A stretch of 47,064 bases of DNA from Pyrinomonadaceae bacterium (GCA_023717605.1 JAMQPH010000183.1:1-47064), one strand, 5' to 3'; positions 33,246-42,025 are shown, numbered from the stretch's first letter. Translations and numbers: made by a program. The notes: generated by a model from the sequence alone, not told the origin.

Positions 33246-34820
33246 TTAGAGGAGAGTTTGGGCCCCTTGGCGATCTCGCTCAACCAGCACCCGTCGCAGA
33301 ATCTTTCCGGAGGCAGACTTTGGAATCTTATCAATAAACTCTACGCTTCTAATCTTCTTGTATGGAGCCACCCGCTCCGTAACAAAAGCTATTATCTCTT
33401 CAGGAGTTGCCTCTCCCCTCAATACCACGAAAGCCTTTGGTACTTCTCCGGCTTCGTCATCAGGGCAGGGAATCACAGCAGCGTCAGCAATCGCCTGGTG
33501 CGTCAAAAGGATCGCCTCAAGCTCGGCCGGAGGCACCTGAAACCCTTTGTACTTGATGAGTTCCTTGGCCCGATCGACGATGAAAAAGTGATTGTCCTCG
33601 GTGACGTAGCCTATGTCGCCAGTATGCAGCCAACCTTCTGCATCGATGGTATGGGCGGTCGCCTCAGCTCGATTGAGATATCCCTTCATGACTTGTGGAC
33701 CACGTACGCAAACCTCGCCTTCCTTGTTTGGCCCAAGGGGGAAGCCGGTTTCCAGATCAATAATCTTGCACTCAGTGTTGGGGGCGCAAACTCCGACAGA
33801 GCCGAATTTAACCTTAGCTGGGTCGGAGGGTGATGAATGGGTCACGGGACTCGTCTCGGTCATGCCATAGCCTTGCCTGATCCGGCAGTTAAGTCTCTCC
33901 ATGCAGGCGCGAGTCAGATTCTCATCCAGGGGCGCGGCACCGCAAAAGATCGTGTTTAGCGTAGACAGATCATAGTTATCGACAATAGGACTCTTGCTCA
34001 GGGCCAGCACAATAGGCGGAACCAGGTGGGCCAAGGTCACACCATAATCATCGATACACTTCAAAAACTGCTCCAGATCGAAACGAGGCAGGGTAACGAT
34101 AGTCGCGCCTTTGTAGAGTCCCATATTTAGAATGACGACCAGACCGTAGATGTGGAACATCGGCAGCACACAGATCAACGTGTCGTCATGGGTGAAGTAG
34201 TCGAGGCCGTCCATCTGGCGAATGTTCGCGACGAGATTATGGTGCGTTAGCATCACGCCCTTGGGCAGGCCGGTGGTGCCGCTGGAATAGGGCAGCGCAA
34301 CCAGGTCTTCTCTTGGATTAATCTCCACGGTAGGCACGAGGCCGTTGACGGCAAACAGTGAGGCAAAAGGAGTGGCTCCTTCGGCCTCGCCGAAAACAAA
34401 TAGTTCCTCAATCGACGCCGCCTCGGCAGACTCACGAGCTTTTTCGATAAACGCGGGTACTGTCACCAGAAATCTGGCCCCGGCATCTTTCAACTGATGA
34501 GCAACCTCCTGTTCCGTGTAGAGAGGATTGACCAGCGTGTTGATGCCTCCCAACGACGCGACGGCGTGGAAGATAATGGCGTACTCAGGCACGTTGGGGC
34601 TTAAGATCCCAAAGACGTCCCCTTTCTTGAACCCGCGCCGGGCCAGGCCGGCTGCGACTTGATTGATCGCCTCGGCCAGTTGTGTATAGGTGATAATCCG
34701 TCCGGTTGGACCTTCGATAAGCGCGGGTTTATTTCCGAGTTCTTGCGCACGTCGAAGGACCAACTGCGTGAGAGAGACTTCAGGTATGCTGACTTCAGGA
34801 TACGGTCCACGGAAGATCAT
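33246..34820 (-). CDS. AMP-forming acyl-CoA ligase (4-coumarate-CoA ligase-like)
   Basis: A 524-residue ANL-superfamily enzyme that adenylates a carboxylic acid and transfers it to CoA. Motifs in order: YSSGTTGLPKGVMLTH (P-loop, about 182-197), the CVLPMFHIYG region, GYGMTETSPVTH (A5), WLHTGDIGYV (A7), IVDRAKELIKYKGFQVPPAELE (A8 hinge) and KSASGKILRR with the catalytic Lys. FHIYG and YKGFQVPPAELE are typical of the 4CL/long-chain group, so the substrate may be an aromatic or medium-chain acid; which one cannot be told. Full length. The ATG is at 34818-34820. It is divergent from the ATP-grasp gene. Confidence 0.93.
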   Translation of the reverse strand: MIFRGPYPEVSIPEVSLTQLVLRRAQELGNKPALIEGPTGRIITYTQLAEAINQVAAGLARRGFKKGDVFGILSPNVPEYAIIFHAVASLGGINTLVNPLYTEQEVAHQLKDAGARFLVTVPAFIEKARESAEAASIEELFVFGEAEGATPFASLFAVNGLVPTVEINPREDLVALPYSSGTTGLPKGVMLTHHNLVANIRQMDGLDYFTHDDTLICVLPMFHIYGLVVILNMGLYKGATIVTLPRFDLEQFLKCIDDYGVTLAHLVPPIVLALSKSPIVDNYDLSTLNTIFCGAAPLDENLTRACMERLNCRIRQGYGMTETSPVTHSSPSDPAKVKFGSVGVCAPNTECKIIDLETGFPLGPNKEGEVCVRGPQVMKGYLNRAEATAHTIDAEGWLHTGDIGYVTEDNHFFIVDRAKELIKYKGFQVPPAELEAILLTHQAIADAAVIPCPDDEAGEVPKAFVVLRGEATPEEIIAFVTERVAPYKKIRSVEFIDKIPKSASGKILRRVLVERDRQGAQTLL

Positions 34821-34832
34821 GATGTTAGATGG

Positions 34833-34881
34833 CTCAAACTGTGGTTTGAGCAGAAGCTGGAATCACAGACTGAAGTCTGTG
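34833..34881. repeat. Two small palindromes upstream of the acyl-CoA ligase
   Basis: CTCAAAC/GTTTGAG (34833-34850) and CACAGACTGAAGTCTGTG (34864-34881, 8-bp arms, 2-base loop). The second shares its core with the 27903-27999 element. They lie in the 143-base divergent gap between the ligase and ATP-grasp genes and might be operators or repeat remnants. Confidence 0.6.
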
Positions 34882-34963
34882 TCACTGCAGGAGCGTGCCT
34901 ACATTAACAGGGTGACCATACATCTGCAAAAGGTTATAGTAACGCCGCCACTCAATACAGATC

Positions 34964-36190
34964 ATGTCTGACTCAGAAACTCGTCCCATAAATCTTGTTT
35001 GCCTGGCGACGTATTTTAAAGGCGTTGATTTTATTCGCGAATGCAAGAGTCGCGGTTGCCAGGTGGTTCTCATTACCAAAGAGAAGATGTTGGGCGAAGA
35101 CTGGCCGCGTGAAAGTCTCGACGATCTCATTGCTTTGCCAAACGATGCCGGTCCCGACCTCTTTATTCATCTAGTAAGCTTGCTGGCTCGCCAGACCAAA
35201 ATAGATCGGATCGTGGCCCTGGAAGAGTTTGACGTTATCACCGCGGCCCAAATCCGAGAGCACTTCCTGCTTCCGGGAATGAGCGGTGCAACGGCGCGAC
35301 TCTTCCGCGACAAACTGGCCATGGGAGCCCAGGCGAAGGAAGCTGGACTCAATGTGCCGGACTTCGTTTCCCTGCTGAATCACGATGAGGTTCGTGACTT
35401 TCTCGAACGAGTTCCCCCGCCATGGGTAATTAAACCGCGGTCAGACGTTTCCGCGATCGGCATCAAGAAAGGACTGGAGCCAGGAGACGTGTGGCGCGCG
35501 ATCGACGACCTCGACCGGCGCGAGCGACTTCGCGAGCGCTCTCCACACCACCTCCTGTCGCGGTTTATTTCGGGCGACGTCTTCCATGTCGATTCGCTGG
35601 TCAGCAATGCGAGAGTGATTTTCGCTGGCGCGAATGTGTATGGCCGGCCACCCATGGATGTCGCGCACAAAGGCGGAGCTTATATTTCTCACACTATTCT
35701 TCGCGCATCGGATGACGAGAAAAGACTTCTCGAGATCAACCTGAAGTTGCTTAAAGCCCTGGGTCTGAAATCGGGTGCAGCCCACGCGGAGTTCATAAAG
35801 AACACCGTTGATGGCGAGTTCTACTTTTTGGAAGTTGCGGCTCGCGTTGGAGGCGCGTACATCGCAGACGTATTGGAGGCGGCATCGGGTGTAAACCTGT
35901 GGCGTGAGTGGGCGAAGCTTGAACTCGCAGACCAGCCAACTAGCAGGAAGCTCCCGATGCCGCGTAAGGAATACGCTGGCATCGTCTTGTCACTGGCGAA
36001 GCAGGAATACCCGGATACCTCCAGCTACAACGATCCGGAAGTTGTCTACCGAGTGAAGAAGAAGCACCATGCCGGTTTGATCGTGCGCTCTAAGAAACTC
36101 GAACGTGTGCAGGAACTCTTAACCGAATACGCAACTCGCTTCGCGGAAGATTTTGAAGCCGTCATGCCCCCGCTGGAAAGAGCTGAATGA
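34964..36190 (+). CDS. ATP-grasp ligase family protein
   Basis: A 408-residue ATP-grasp enzyme. The N-terminal Rossmann-like domain is INLVCLATYFKGVDFIRECKSRG; the ALEEFDVITAAQIREHFLLPGMSGATARLFRDKLAM segment corresponds to the purT/carB-type pre-ATP domain. WVIKPRSDVSAIGIKKG supplies the ATP lysine, and the AHAEFIKNTVDGEFYFLEVAARVGGAYIAD region supplies the metal-binding Glu and Asn/Arg residues. The family joins a carboxylate to an amine or thiol via acyl phosphate. The partner substrates are unknown, and no biosynthetic cluster surrounds it. ATG 34964. Immediately downstream is a composite repeat; the 15 bases just before the start also resemble its end sequence. Confidence 0.87.
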   Translation: MSDSETRPINLVCLATYFKGVDFIRECKSRGCQVVLITKEKMLGEDWPRESLDDLIALPNDAGPDLFIHLVSLLARQTKIDRIVALEEFDVITAAQIREHFLLPGMSGATARLFRDKLAMGAQAKEAGLNVPDFVSLLNHDEVRDFLERVPPPWVIKPRSDVSAIGIKKGLEPGDVWRAIDDLDRRERLRERSPHHLLSRFISGDVFHVDSLVSNARVIFAGANVYGRPPMDVAHKGGAYISHTILRASDDEKRLLEINLKLLKALGLKSGAAHAEFIKNTVDGEFYFLEVAARVGGAYIADVLEAASGVNLWREWAKLELADQPTSRKLPMPRKEYAGIVLSLAKQEYPDTSSYNDPEVVYRVKKKHHAGLIVRSKKLERVQELLTEYATRFAEDFEAVMPPLERAE

Positions 36191-36225
36191 ATAATGCCCG
36201 CACGAAGATATGTGCCAGCAAAAGA

Positions 36226-36602
36226 GCGCTCAATACAGAACCAGGAGCGGTAGCCGATAGATCCTGCAATCAACCCGAGCGTCGGCCACTCAACACAGAA
36301 CCATTTGCGGTAGCCAATGGATCCCTGCAGCCAACTTAAGAGGAACCACCGACCCGCAGTTAGTTTCCATGCAGTCTCGATCAGATCGCCTAAGGTAAAT
36401 GTTTGAGCGGCAAGGGAACCACCGACCTGCGGTTAGTTTCCATGCAGTTTCGATCAGATCGCCTAAGGTAAATGTTTGAGCGGCATGTTACGTTGAGTGC
36501 CGGGATCCATTGGCTACCGCAAATGGTTCTGTGCGTTGAGTGGCTGACGCTCGGGTTGAGTGTAGGATCCTGTCGCTATCGCTCGGGGTTCTGTATTGAT
36601 CG
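36226..36602. repeat. Composite inverted repeat enclosing a 73-bp tandem repeat
   Basis: Arms of about 100 bases: left 36226-36325 (from GCTCAATACAGAACC to AATGGATCCC) and right 36502-36602, its imperfect complement. Each arm is itself two related units carrying CAATACAGAACC / CAACACAGAACC and a GCGGTAGCC-nn-ATrGATCC core. Between the arms are two direct copies of a 71-73-base unit, 36342-36414 and 36415-36485, differing at only a few bases. There is no transposase frame. The whole 455-base gap between the ATP-grasp and GrpB genes is occupied. Confidence 0.88.
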
Positions 36603-36645
36603 GCGTCAGGATGCGCTGAAATCCAACTGAACCCACTAACTAGCA

Positions 36646-37221
36646 ATGGAAACACTTGCTGACCGGATCAAAAGAGTGCTGCGAGATCAAGTTTCCATTG
36701 TTCCTTACGATCCCAGCTGGCCGAGGATGTTTGCCGAGGAAAGAAACCACCTTCTCGGTTGTCTGCCTGTAGAGATGATCGGAAGGATCGAGCACTTTGG
36801 CAGCACGGCCATACCGGGCTTGGCTGCCAAGCCAATAGTCGACATGCTGGTGGAAGTGAGATCTCTGGAAGAAACCAAAAGCAGAATCGTTCCGGTTCTT
36901 GAAGCTCAGGGCTACGATTACTTTTGGCGTCCCACGCACGGGGATGACGACCCTCCTTTTTATGCTTGGTTCATTAAACGAGATTCTGCTGGAGTTCGCA
37001 CTCATCATATTCACATGGTGGAGAAAGCCTTTGAGCAATGGGAGCGTTTACTCTTCCGGGACTACTTAATTGAGCACCCCGGGGTTGCCAAAGAGTACGA
37101 GGCCCTGAAGTTGAGGCTTGCTCGCGATTATCCAAACGACAGAGTTGCATATACAGACGGCAAAACCGACTACGTAGTGCTAATTACTCAAGTTGCGAAA
37201 GAATGTTACCGGAGGAAGTGA
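36646..37221 (+). CDS. GrpB-family (UPF0157) nucleotidyltransferase-fold protein
   Basis: A 191-residue protein of the GrpB/UPF0157 family. VSIVPYDPSWPRMFAEERNHLL at the start, IEHFGSTAIPGLAAKPIVDMLVEV (about 46-69, the family signature with a GS and later Asp of the nucleotidyltransferase fold), HHIHMVEKAFEQWERLLFRDYL and the ending YTDGKTDYVVLI are all standard. Some relatives act on CoA precursors (dephospho-CoA kinase-linked GrpB); the role of stand-alone forms is not established. The ATG at 36646 is preceded by a palindromic composite repeat. No close gene on the same strand follows. Confidence 0.93.
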   Translation: METLADRIKRVLRDQVSIVPYDPSWPRMFAEERNHLLGCLPVEMIGRIEHFGSTAIPGLAAKPIVDMLVEVRSLEETKSRIVPVLEAQGYDYFWRPTHGDDDPPFYAWFIKRDSAGVRTHHIHMVEKAFEQWERLLFRDYLIEHPGVAKEYEALKLRLARDYPNDRVAYTDGKTDYVVLITQVAKECYRRK

Positions 37222-37309
37222 AGAAGGATTCGGCAGGCGTCAAGGACCAGGCAGCCCAACGCCGCTTTGTGAGTAGCGCTTTGAAACGAAGCTGTTCCGA
37301 GGTTGTTTA

Positions 37310-37410
37310 CTCCGGAGGAATGAGATGTTTATAGACCGTAACACCGTGAACTTCCGGCGCTGGGAGCTAGGTTAAATGTCTGCGGCTATAAAGATCTCAC
37401 CCTTACGGGG
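37310..37410. repeat. Palindromic element (ATGTTTATAG family), copy 1
   Basis: CTCCGGAGGAATGAGATG then TTTATAGACC (37310-37337) and CTATAAAGATCTCACCC then TTACGGGG (37386-37410) face each other. They share the GGrTGAGAT-TTTATAG core with different tips. A small CACCC/GGGTG hairpin sits in the right arm. It lies between the convergent GrpB and DUF2071 genes. A second copy is at 44011-44181. Confidence 0.65.
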
Positions 37411-37425
37411 TGAAACCGAGCGGAC

Positions 37426-38157
37426 CTATTGCAACTCTTCCAAGGGCCAGATTTCCACGCTGAGTTCTTCGGCATAGTGCAATAGCGGATCGCCGGCTGG
37501 TGTAGGCAGCTCGTGTGATTCGATCATGGTTGAATCGAAGGAGACGAGTGAGGCCCTCTGCAGTGGCCAGGGCTGGTGGTAAATGCGCGAGCGATAGATC
37601 TCGCCGTCGTCTTCGCTGTACAGGCAATACCGCTCAGTTAGGAAAAACTCCAGCGAGCCGGGATGTGAATAGTGCAGCGACTCGCCAATCTTCCACGAGG
37701 CATTAAACTCAGCGGGTGGAGCTTCGGTACGACTCAAGGTGTAGTCGATTGTTTTTCCGTCCTGATTCAGCTTTATGTCTGCGTTGTAATACGGCAAGTG
37801 AAAGAAGGTTCGGGCGCCTAAGACTGCCGCGGCACTGTTGCAGTCGAGCGAGAAGAACCACACCCCGGGCACTCGATCAAAGTGTACGTAAGTGCGCACG
37901 TTCAACTCATGCATAGCGCTCAGTCCAGGCACTGCCGGGAGGAAAGGCGGGAAGGCGCGAATGTCCCACATAGTAAACGGGGCAATGGCAATCCAAGCGG
38001 AACCATCAAAGGTGTCGATCTCGAGAGCTTTGGGAATTAAAGGACGGATCAAATTCTCCTCGATGCGCCAATGGATGAAGAGAAGCTTGCCCCAATTCTG
38101 GTGCACGAGTGGCTGACCTAGTGGTCTCTCACGTATGGAAAGGCGATCGATGTCCAC
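37426..38157 (-). CDS. DUF2071 (YqjF-like) protein
   Basis: A 243-residue protein of the DUF2071/YqjF family, related to acetoacetate decarboxylase-like barrels. GKLLFIHWRIEENLIRPLIPKALEIDTFDGSAWIAIAPF, MHELNVRTYVHFDRVPGVWFFSLDCNSAAAV and LTERYCLYSEDDGEIYRSRIYHQPWPL are the family blocks. Activity is unknown. The start is a GTG at 38155-38157, giving MDIDRLS. Isolated gene, convergent with the GrpB-family gene. Confidence 0.9.
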   Translation of the reverse strand: MDIDRLSIRERPLGQPLVHQNWGKLLFIHWRIEENLIRPLIPKALEIDTFDGSAWIAIAPFTMWDIRAFPPFLPAVPGLSAMHELNVRTYVHFDRVPGVWFFSLDCNSAAAVLGARTFFHLPYYNADIKLNQDGKTIDYTLSRTEAPPAEFNASWKIGESLHYSHPGSLEFFLTERYCLYSEDDGEIYRSRIYHQPWPLQRASLVSFDSTMIESHELPTPAGDPLLHYAEELSVEIWPLEELQ

Positions 38158-38173
38158 GCAAAAAAGTAATGAG

Positions 38174-38249
38174 CCGCGGATTTACGCGGATGTGCGCGGA
38201 TAGAATACTAGGAAGTTCCTGATCCGCGCTTATCCGCGTTAATCCGCGG
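38174..38249. repeat. Decamer-phased inverted repeat (CGCGGAT type)
   Basis: The left arm (38174-38201) has three CGCGGAT blocks spaced by 10 bases. The right arm (38222-38249) is its complement. The spacer is 20 bases. The right arm ends one base before the stop codon of the S9 peptidase gene. Same architecture as the heptamer elements but with a 10-base period. Confidence 0.85.
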
Positions 38250-38250
38250 C

Positions 38251-40287
38251 CTATTTCAGGTGCTTATCAAACCACTCGAGCACTGTGCGATACCAAAGCT
38301 CAGAGTTTTGAGGTTTCAGAATCCAGTGACCTTCGTCAGGGAACACGAGCAGCTTGGAGTCCACGCCCTTTCGCTGTAAGGCAGTGAAGAGTTGGAGGCT
38401 TTCGGTGTAAGGCACTCGATAGTCCAGCTCACCGGCCGTCACGAGTGTAGGCGTGTTGAAATTCTGAGCGTAGAGGTGTGGGGACCAGCGCTGGTACATC
38501 GCGGGGTTGGACCAGGGTGTACCTTTAAATTCCCATTCCACAAACCATAGTTCCTCCGTCGCGCCATACATGCTGGTTAAGTTGTAAACACCAGCGTGGG
38601 AAACGAGGGCTTTGAACTTGAAACGCGGATCGTTGTTATGGCCAAGGATCCAGTCGACCATGTAGCCGCCATACGACGCACCAGCGCCACCAATGCGGTT
38701 CTTATCAACGTAGCTATTGCGACGCAGCACTTCAGCGATGCCGTTTTTTAGATCAATGAAGACCTTGCCCCCCCAGTCTGCACTGATTTCGTTTACGAAC
38801 TGCTGGCCATAGCCCAAGGAGCCACGTGGGTTAGGCATGAAGACGACATATCCGGCGTCAGTGAATATCTGAGGGTTCCAGCGATAGCTCCAGGCGTTGT
38901 TCCAGGCGCTCTGTGGTCCGCCGTGGATCCAAACCGCCAGCGGATATTTTCGATTTGGATCGAAGTCCCTCGGCTTTAGCAGGAAGCCATGAACCTTTTT
39001 ACCGAGCGCCCCCGTCCACTCCATCTCTTCAGCCTCTTTAAGACCAGCAGCCGACATGAGTTCCGAATTAATTCGCGTCAGCTGCGCCAGACCAGTGCCG
39101 TCGCGATCGACCTGCAATATCTCCGGTGGCGAGGCCAGCGAACTGTTCGCAAAAACAAGTGTTCGTCCGTCGGCTGTGATCTGAAGATTGGTTGCGAAAA
39201 CGTTGTTTAGGATTCTCTGAGCAGCGCCGCCGGTTGAGGCGACTTTGTAAATCGTATGGAGTCCGCGCTCACCGGCGATGAAGTAAACGGTGGTGCCGTC
39301 GGGCGACAACACCATATCTTCCACGTTTAGGTCGAAGCCCCTTAGCAGTTCGCTGCTGGCCCCGGTCGCGCGGTTGTAACTCATCAGGCGCCAGCGGTCA
39401 GCCTCGAATCCGGCAGTCGCTTGCGAACGATAGAGGATATGTTTGCCGTCCTTCGTGTAAATCGGACTGTCTTCATAACCGCGGTTTCGAACCGTGATGT
39501 TTTTGGCCGCGCCACCTGCGGTGGGCACGATGTAGACGTCGCTGTTAGTGGAGATTGCTTCACCCTTATCTGGGTTGCGCAGGTAAGCAAGCTCCTTCGA
39601 ATCCGGCGAGAACGAATAATCGACATCACCCGCGACTGCGTAGGGCGGGGCATCGAAATCACCGGGCGTAAGATCGCGTGCTTCCCCGCCTTTGTTGCCG
39701 ACAATGAAAACGTGCGTGCGTTTGACGGCTCGCCATTCCACCCAGTGACGATATAGAAGACGATCGGTGAGATGGGCCTTTACTTTGCTTTTCGCGGCTT
39801 GTTCTTCTTTTTGCCGGTTGCAATCCTCATTCGCACATTCCGGATAGACTTCTGAGGTGAACGCAATCCATTTCCCGTCAGGCGACCAAACCGGACCTGA
39901 CGCTCCGGTGGAGATTTTAGTTACCTGTTCCTTGTCGTCCCCGTCGTGGTCCATGACCCAGATCTGGCCACCTGTAACGTAAGCGATCTTCTTGCCGTCA
40001 GGTGACCAACGCGGTCCGCTCGCTGAACTGTCACCATTCGTCAGTCGCTTTATCTCGGCCCCGCGTGCCAGCGGCATGACGAAGATATGGGTCACCGTCC
40101 GGTTAGCGTCGAAGTTTACGTCGCCGATCGTGAAGGCCAGGCTTTTGCCATCAGGCGAGACCTGAGGATCACCCACGCGACGCACCTTCAGCAGTTCTTC
40201 GACGGTAAATCGCCGAGTGCCTTGCGCAACGGCTATTGAGGAAAACGCAATCAAGAGAACAGAAATCGAGATAACAAAGCGCTTCAT
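38251..40287 (-). CDS. S9 family peptidase (dipeptidyl/acylaminoacyl peptidase)
   Basis: A 678-residue exported serine peptidase. Signal peptide (MKRFVISISVLLIAFSSIAVAQG). The N-terminal seven-bladed propeller has PD40-type repeats VSPDGKSLAFTIG, WSPDGKKIAYVTG, WSPDGKWIAFTSE and SPDSKELAYLRN (about 40-400). The C-terminal alpha/beta-hydrolase (about 420-678) has WIHGGPQSAW, nucleophile in GGAGASYGGYMVDW (near 553), Asp in TAGELDYRVPY and His in DEGHWI. It would trim peptides in the periplasm. AGAGGA lies six bases before the ATG at 40285-40287. Single gene; a decamer palindrome closes its 3' end. Confidence 0.95.
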   Translation of the reverse strand: MKRFVISISVLLIAFSSIAVAQGTRRFTVEELLKVRRVGDPQVSPDGKSLAFTIGDVNFDANRTVTHIFVMPLARGAEIKRLTNGDSSASGPRWSPDGKKIAYVTGGQIWVMDHDGDDKEQVTKISTGASGPVWSPDGKWIAFTSEVYPECANEDCNRQKEEQAAKSKVKAHLTDRLLYRHWVEWRAVKRTHVFIVGNKGGEARDLTPGDFDAPPYAVAGDVDYSFSPDSKELAYLRNPDKGEAISTNSDVYIVPTAGGAAKNITVRNRGYEDSPIYTKDGKHILYRSQATAGFEADRWRLMSYNRATGASSELLRGFDLNVEDMVLSPDGTTVYFIAGERGLHTIYKVASTGGAAQRILNNVFATNLQITADGRTLVFANSSLASPPEILQVDRDGTGLAQLTRINSELMSAAGLKEAEEMEWTGALGKKVHGFLLKPRDFDPNRKYPLAVWIHGGPQSAWNNAWSYRWNPQIFTDAGYVVFMPNPRGSLGYGQQFVNEISADWGGKVFIDLKNGIAEVLRRNSYVDKNRIGGAGASYGGYMVDWILGHNNDPRFKFKALVSHAGVYNLTSMYGATEELWFVEWEFKGTPWSNPAMYQRWSPHLYAQNFNTPTLVTAGELDYRVPYTESLQLFTALQRKGVDSKLLVFPDEGHWILKPQNSELWYRTVLEWFDKHLK

Positions 40288-40404
40288 AAATTCCTCTCAG
40301 ATCGGATTTTGAAAAGTTTTTGGGAAAGCGTCACATTATTGCACGTCAGAACGGCGAGTGGTAGCGACCCGGCTGTGTGAGATCTCGATCTTGTTGCTAG
40401 CCAA

Positions 40405-40610
40405 AGTCGAGCGGGGGTAAACCAGGGTCATTTTTCATTTGTCATTTTCCATTTCTCAGTTGTCATTGTGAGAACAGGTTCGTGGTGCCATTTCTTCTGA
40501 TGACGACCGTGGCCGATCTCACTGGATAAAATGTCAACGACTCCTTAAATGACATCTGAGAAATGGAAAATGACAAATGAAAAATGACCCTAGTTTACCC
40601 CCGATCGACT
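40405..40610. repeat. Long heptamer-phased inverted repeat (CATTTTT type)
   Basis: The left arm (40405-40468) begins AGTCGAGCGGGGGTAAACC and continues with heptamers ATTTTTC, ATTTGTC, ATTTTCC, ATTTCTC. The right arm (40548-40610) is its near-exact complement, ending TACCCCCGATCGACT. The spacer of about 80 bases has no frame. It fills the divergent gap between the S9 peptidase and the PlsC-type gene. The end motif GGGGGTAAACC resembles GGCGGTTTACCCCC of the 23661-23796 element, reversed. Confidence 0.88.
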
Positions 40611-40684
40611 TCCTTTAATTTCAAGAATCAAGTTTTCACACATAGCCACATGCAGAAACCAGAAACGGGTACAATACCCTCTAG

Positions 40685-42025
40685 ATGACCCGCCGAATCA
40701 TCGTCGCCCTGCTGAGATTTGCCTTCCGCGTCTATTTTCGGCGTGTCGAAGTCGCTGGTCTCGAAAACGTACCGCTGAAGAGTCCGGTTATCTTCGTTCT
40801 CAACCACCCGAACGCGCTGGTAGACCCGGCCTTCCTACTTTGTCTGGCGCCGCGCCGCGTTTCTTTCCTTGCTAAGGCGCCGCTGTTCAAGATGCCGGTG
40901 CTGGGATTCCTGGTCAGGGCACTCGACGCCCTTCCCGTCTATCGACGTCAGGACGAGGGCGAAGATGTCTCACGCAATCTCGAAACCTTTGCGGCTGCAC
41001 GCAAATTACTAGCGAAGGGCGGGACGATTGGCATTTGTCCCGAAGGTGTTTCACACGACGAGCCAAGACTGCGCCCGATCAAAACCGGGGCGGCGCGCAT
41101 TGCTCTCGGCGCGGTGTCGACGGGCGAAGTCACGGATCTCAAGATTGTCCCAGCGGGTCTTTACTACACTTCAAAGACGACCTTTCGCAGCGCGGTATTG
41201 CTCCATTTTGGAAAGCCGATCGAAGTGACGCGCACAGAGTTGGAGGTAGACGGCAACCCGCCGCGACCCGCCGTACGCGAGCTTTCAGACAGAATTGAGT
41301 CTGCGCTTCGCGAAGTGATGCTTGATGCTGAGCACGAGGAAGCACTGCACACCATCGCGCGCGCGGAGAGGATTTTCTCTGAAGAGGGAAACGACGCGCA
41401 AACCAGTCTCGCTGGAGAGCTGCAGCTCCAGCAAAGGTTCATTAAGGGCTATAGAATCCTACGGGATCGCGCACCTGAGCGGCTGGCAAGGCTCGAAATG
41501 CGCATGACCCGCTTCGAAGAAGAATTGAAACAGGCGGGGGTGGACCCGGACGATCTGTCACCACCGACCTCGACTCTGGACGTCTTTGGCCATCTGATTA
41601 GTCGGGGCCTGTTATTCCTGCTTCTGATCGTGCCTGCCACGCTGGGTCTTTTGGTCCACTATCCCGCCTATCGACTCGGCGGCTATCTGGCGACCAGGTT
41701 CTACCAGGACTCCGACGACGTTATCTCAACAATCAAGATCATCTCCGCAATGCTGCTCTTTCCTCTGACGTGGGTGATTGTCGGAGTGCTGACTTACAAA
41801 TTTCTGGGTGGGATATTCGTTGTTGTTGCGTTGCTGGTTGTGCCGGCGGCGGGCTACGCCGCGATCCGGTTTTCAGAAGAACTTGACAGATTCTTCGGAG
41901 GAATAAGGGCTTTGGCTTTCTTTTTGAGGAGGAGAAGGTTCTTCGTGAGGCTAATTGCTGAACGCAATGCTATTCGGAACGAAATTCTAGCGCTCGGTGA
42001 CGAAGCCGCAATTGCCACCCAGTAG
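40685..42025 (+). CDS. PlsC-type phospholipid acyltransferase with C-terminal membrane domain
   Basis: A 446-residue acyltransferase, probably for lysophosphatidate or a related lysolipid. The acyltransferase domain (about 15-210) has VIFVLNHPNALVDPAF (motif I), FLAKAPLFKMPVLGFLVRALDALPVYRR and CPEGVSHDEPRLRPIKTGAARIAL (motif III, EGxS). Motif I has five residues between His and Asp rather than four, as in the NHPNAL-D subgroup. A coiled region (about 230-300) is followed by two or more membrane helices (LLFLLLIVPATLGLLVHY; LLFPLTWVIVGVLTY; GIFVVVALLVVPAAG). It thus works at the inner membrane. ATG 40685. Confidence 0.9.
   Translation: MTRRIIVALLRFAFRVYFRRVEVAGLENVPLKSPVIFVLNHPNALVDPAFLLCLAPRRVSFLAKAPLFKMPVLGFLVRALDALPVYRRQDEGEDVSRNLETFAAARKLLAKGGTIGICPEGVSHDEPRLRPIKTGAARIALGAVSTGEVTDLKIVPAGLYYTSKTTFRSAVLLHFGKPIEVTRTELEVDGNPPRPAVRELSDRIESALREVMLDAEHEEALHTIARAERIFSEEGNDAQTSLAGELQLQQRFIKGYRILRDRAPERLARLEMRMTRFEEELKQAGVDPDDLSPPTSTLDVFGHLISRGLLFLLLIVPATLGLLVHYPAYRLGGYLATRFYQDSDDVISTIKIISAMLLFPLTWVIVGVLTYKFLGGIFVVVALLVVPAAGYAAIRFSEELDRFFGGIRALAFFLRRRRFFVRLIAERNAIRNEILALGDEAAIATQ

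Noticed and set aside
36342-36485. Possible CRISPR array
   Set aside because: There are only two direct copies of about 73 bases with no spacers between them, and no cas gene is present.
36226-36602. Insertion sequence
   Set aside because: Despite the inverted arms there is no transposase frame inside or near. It is kept as a repeat element only.
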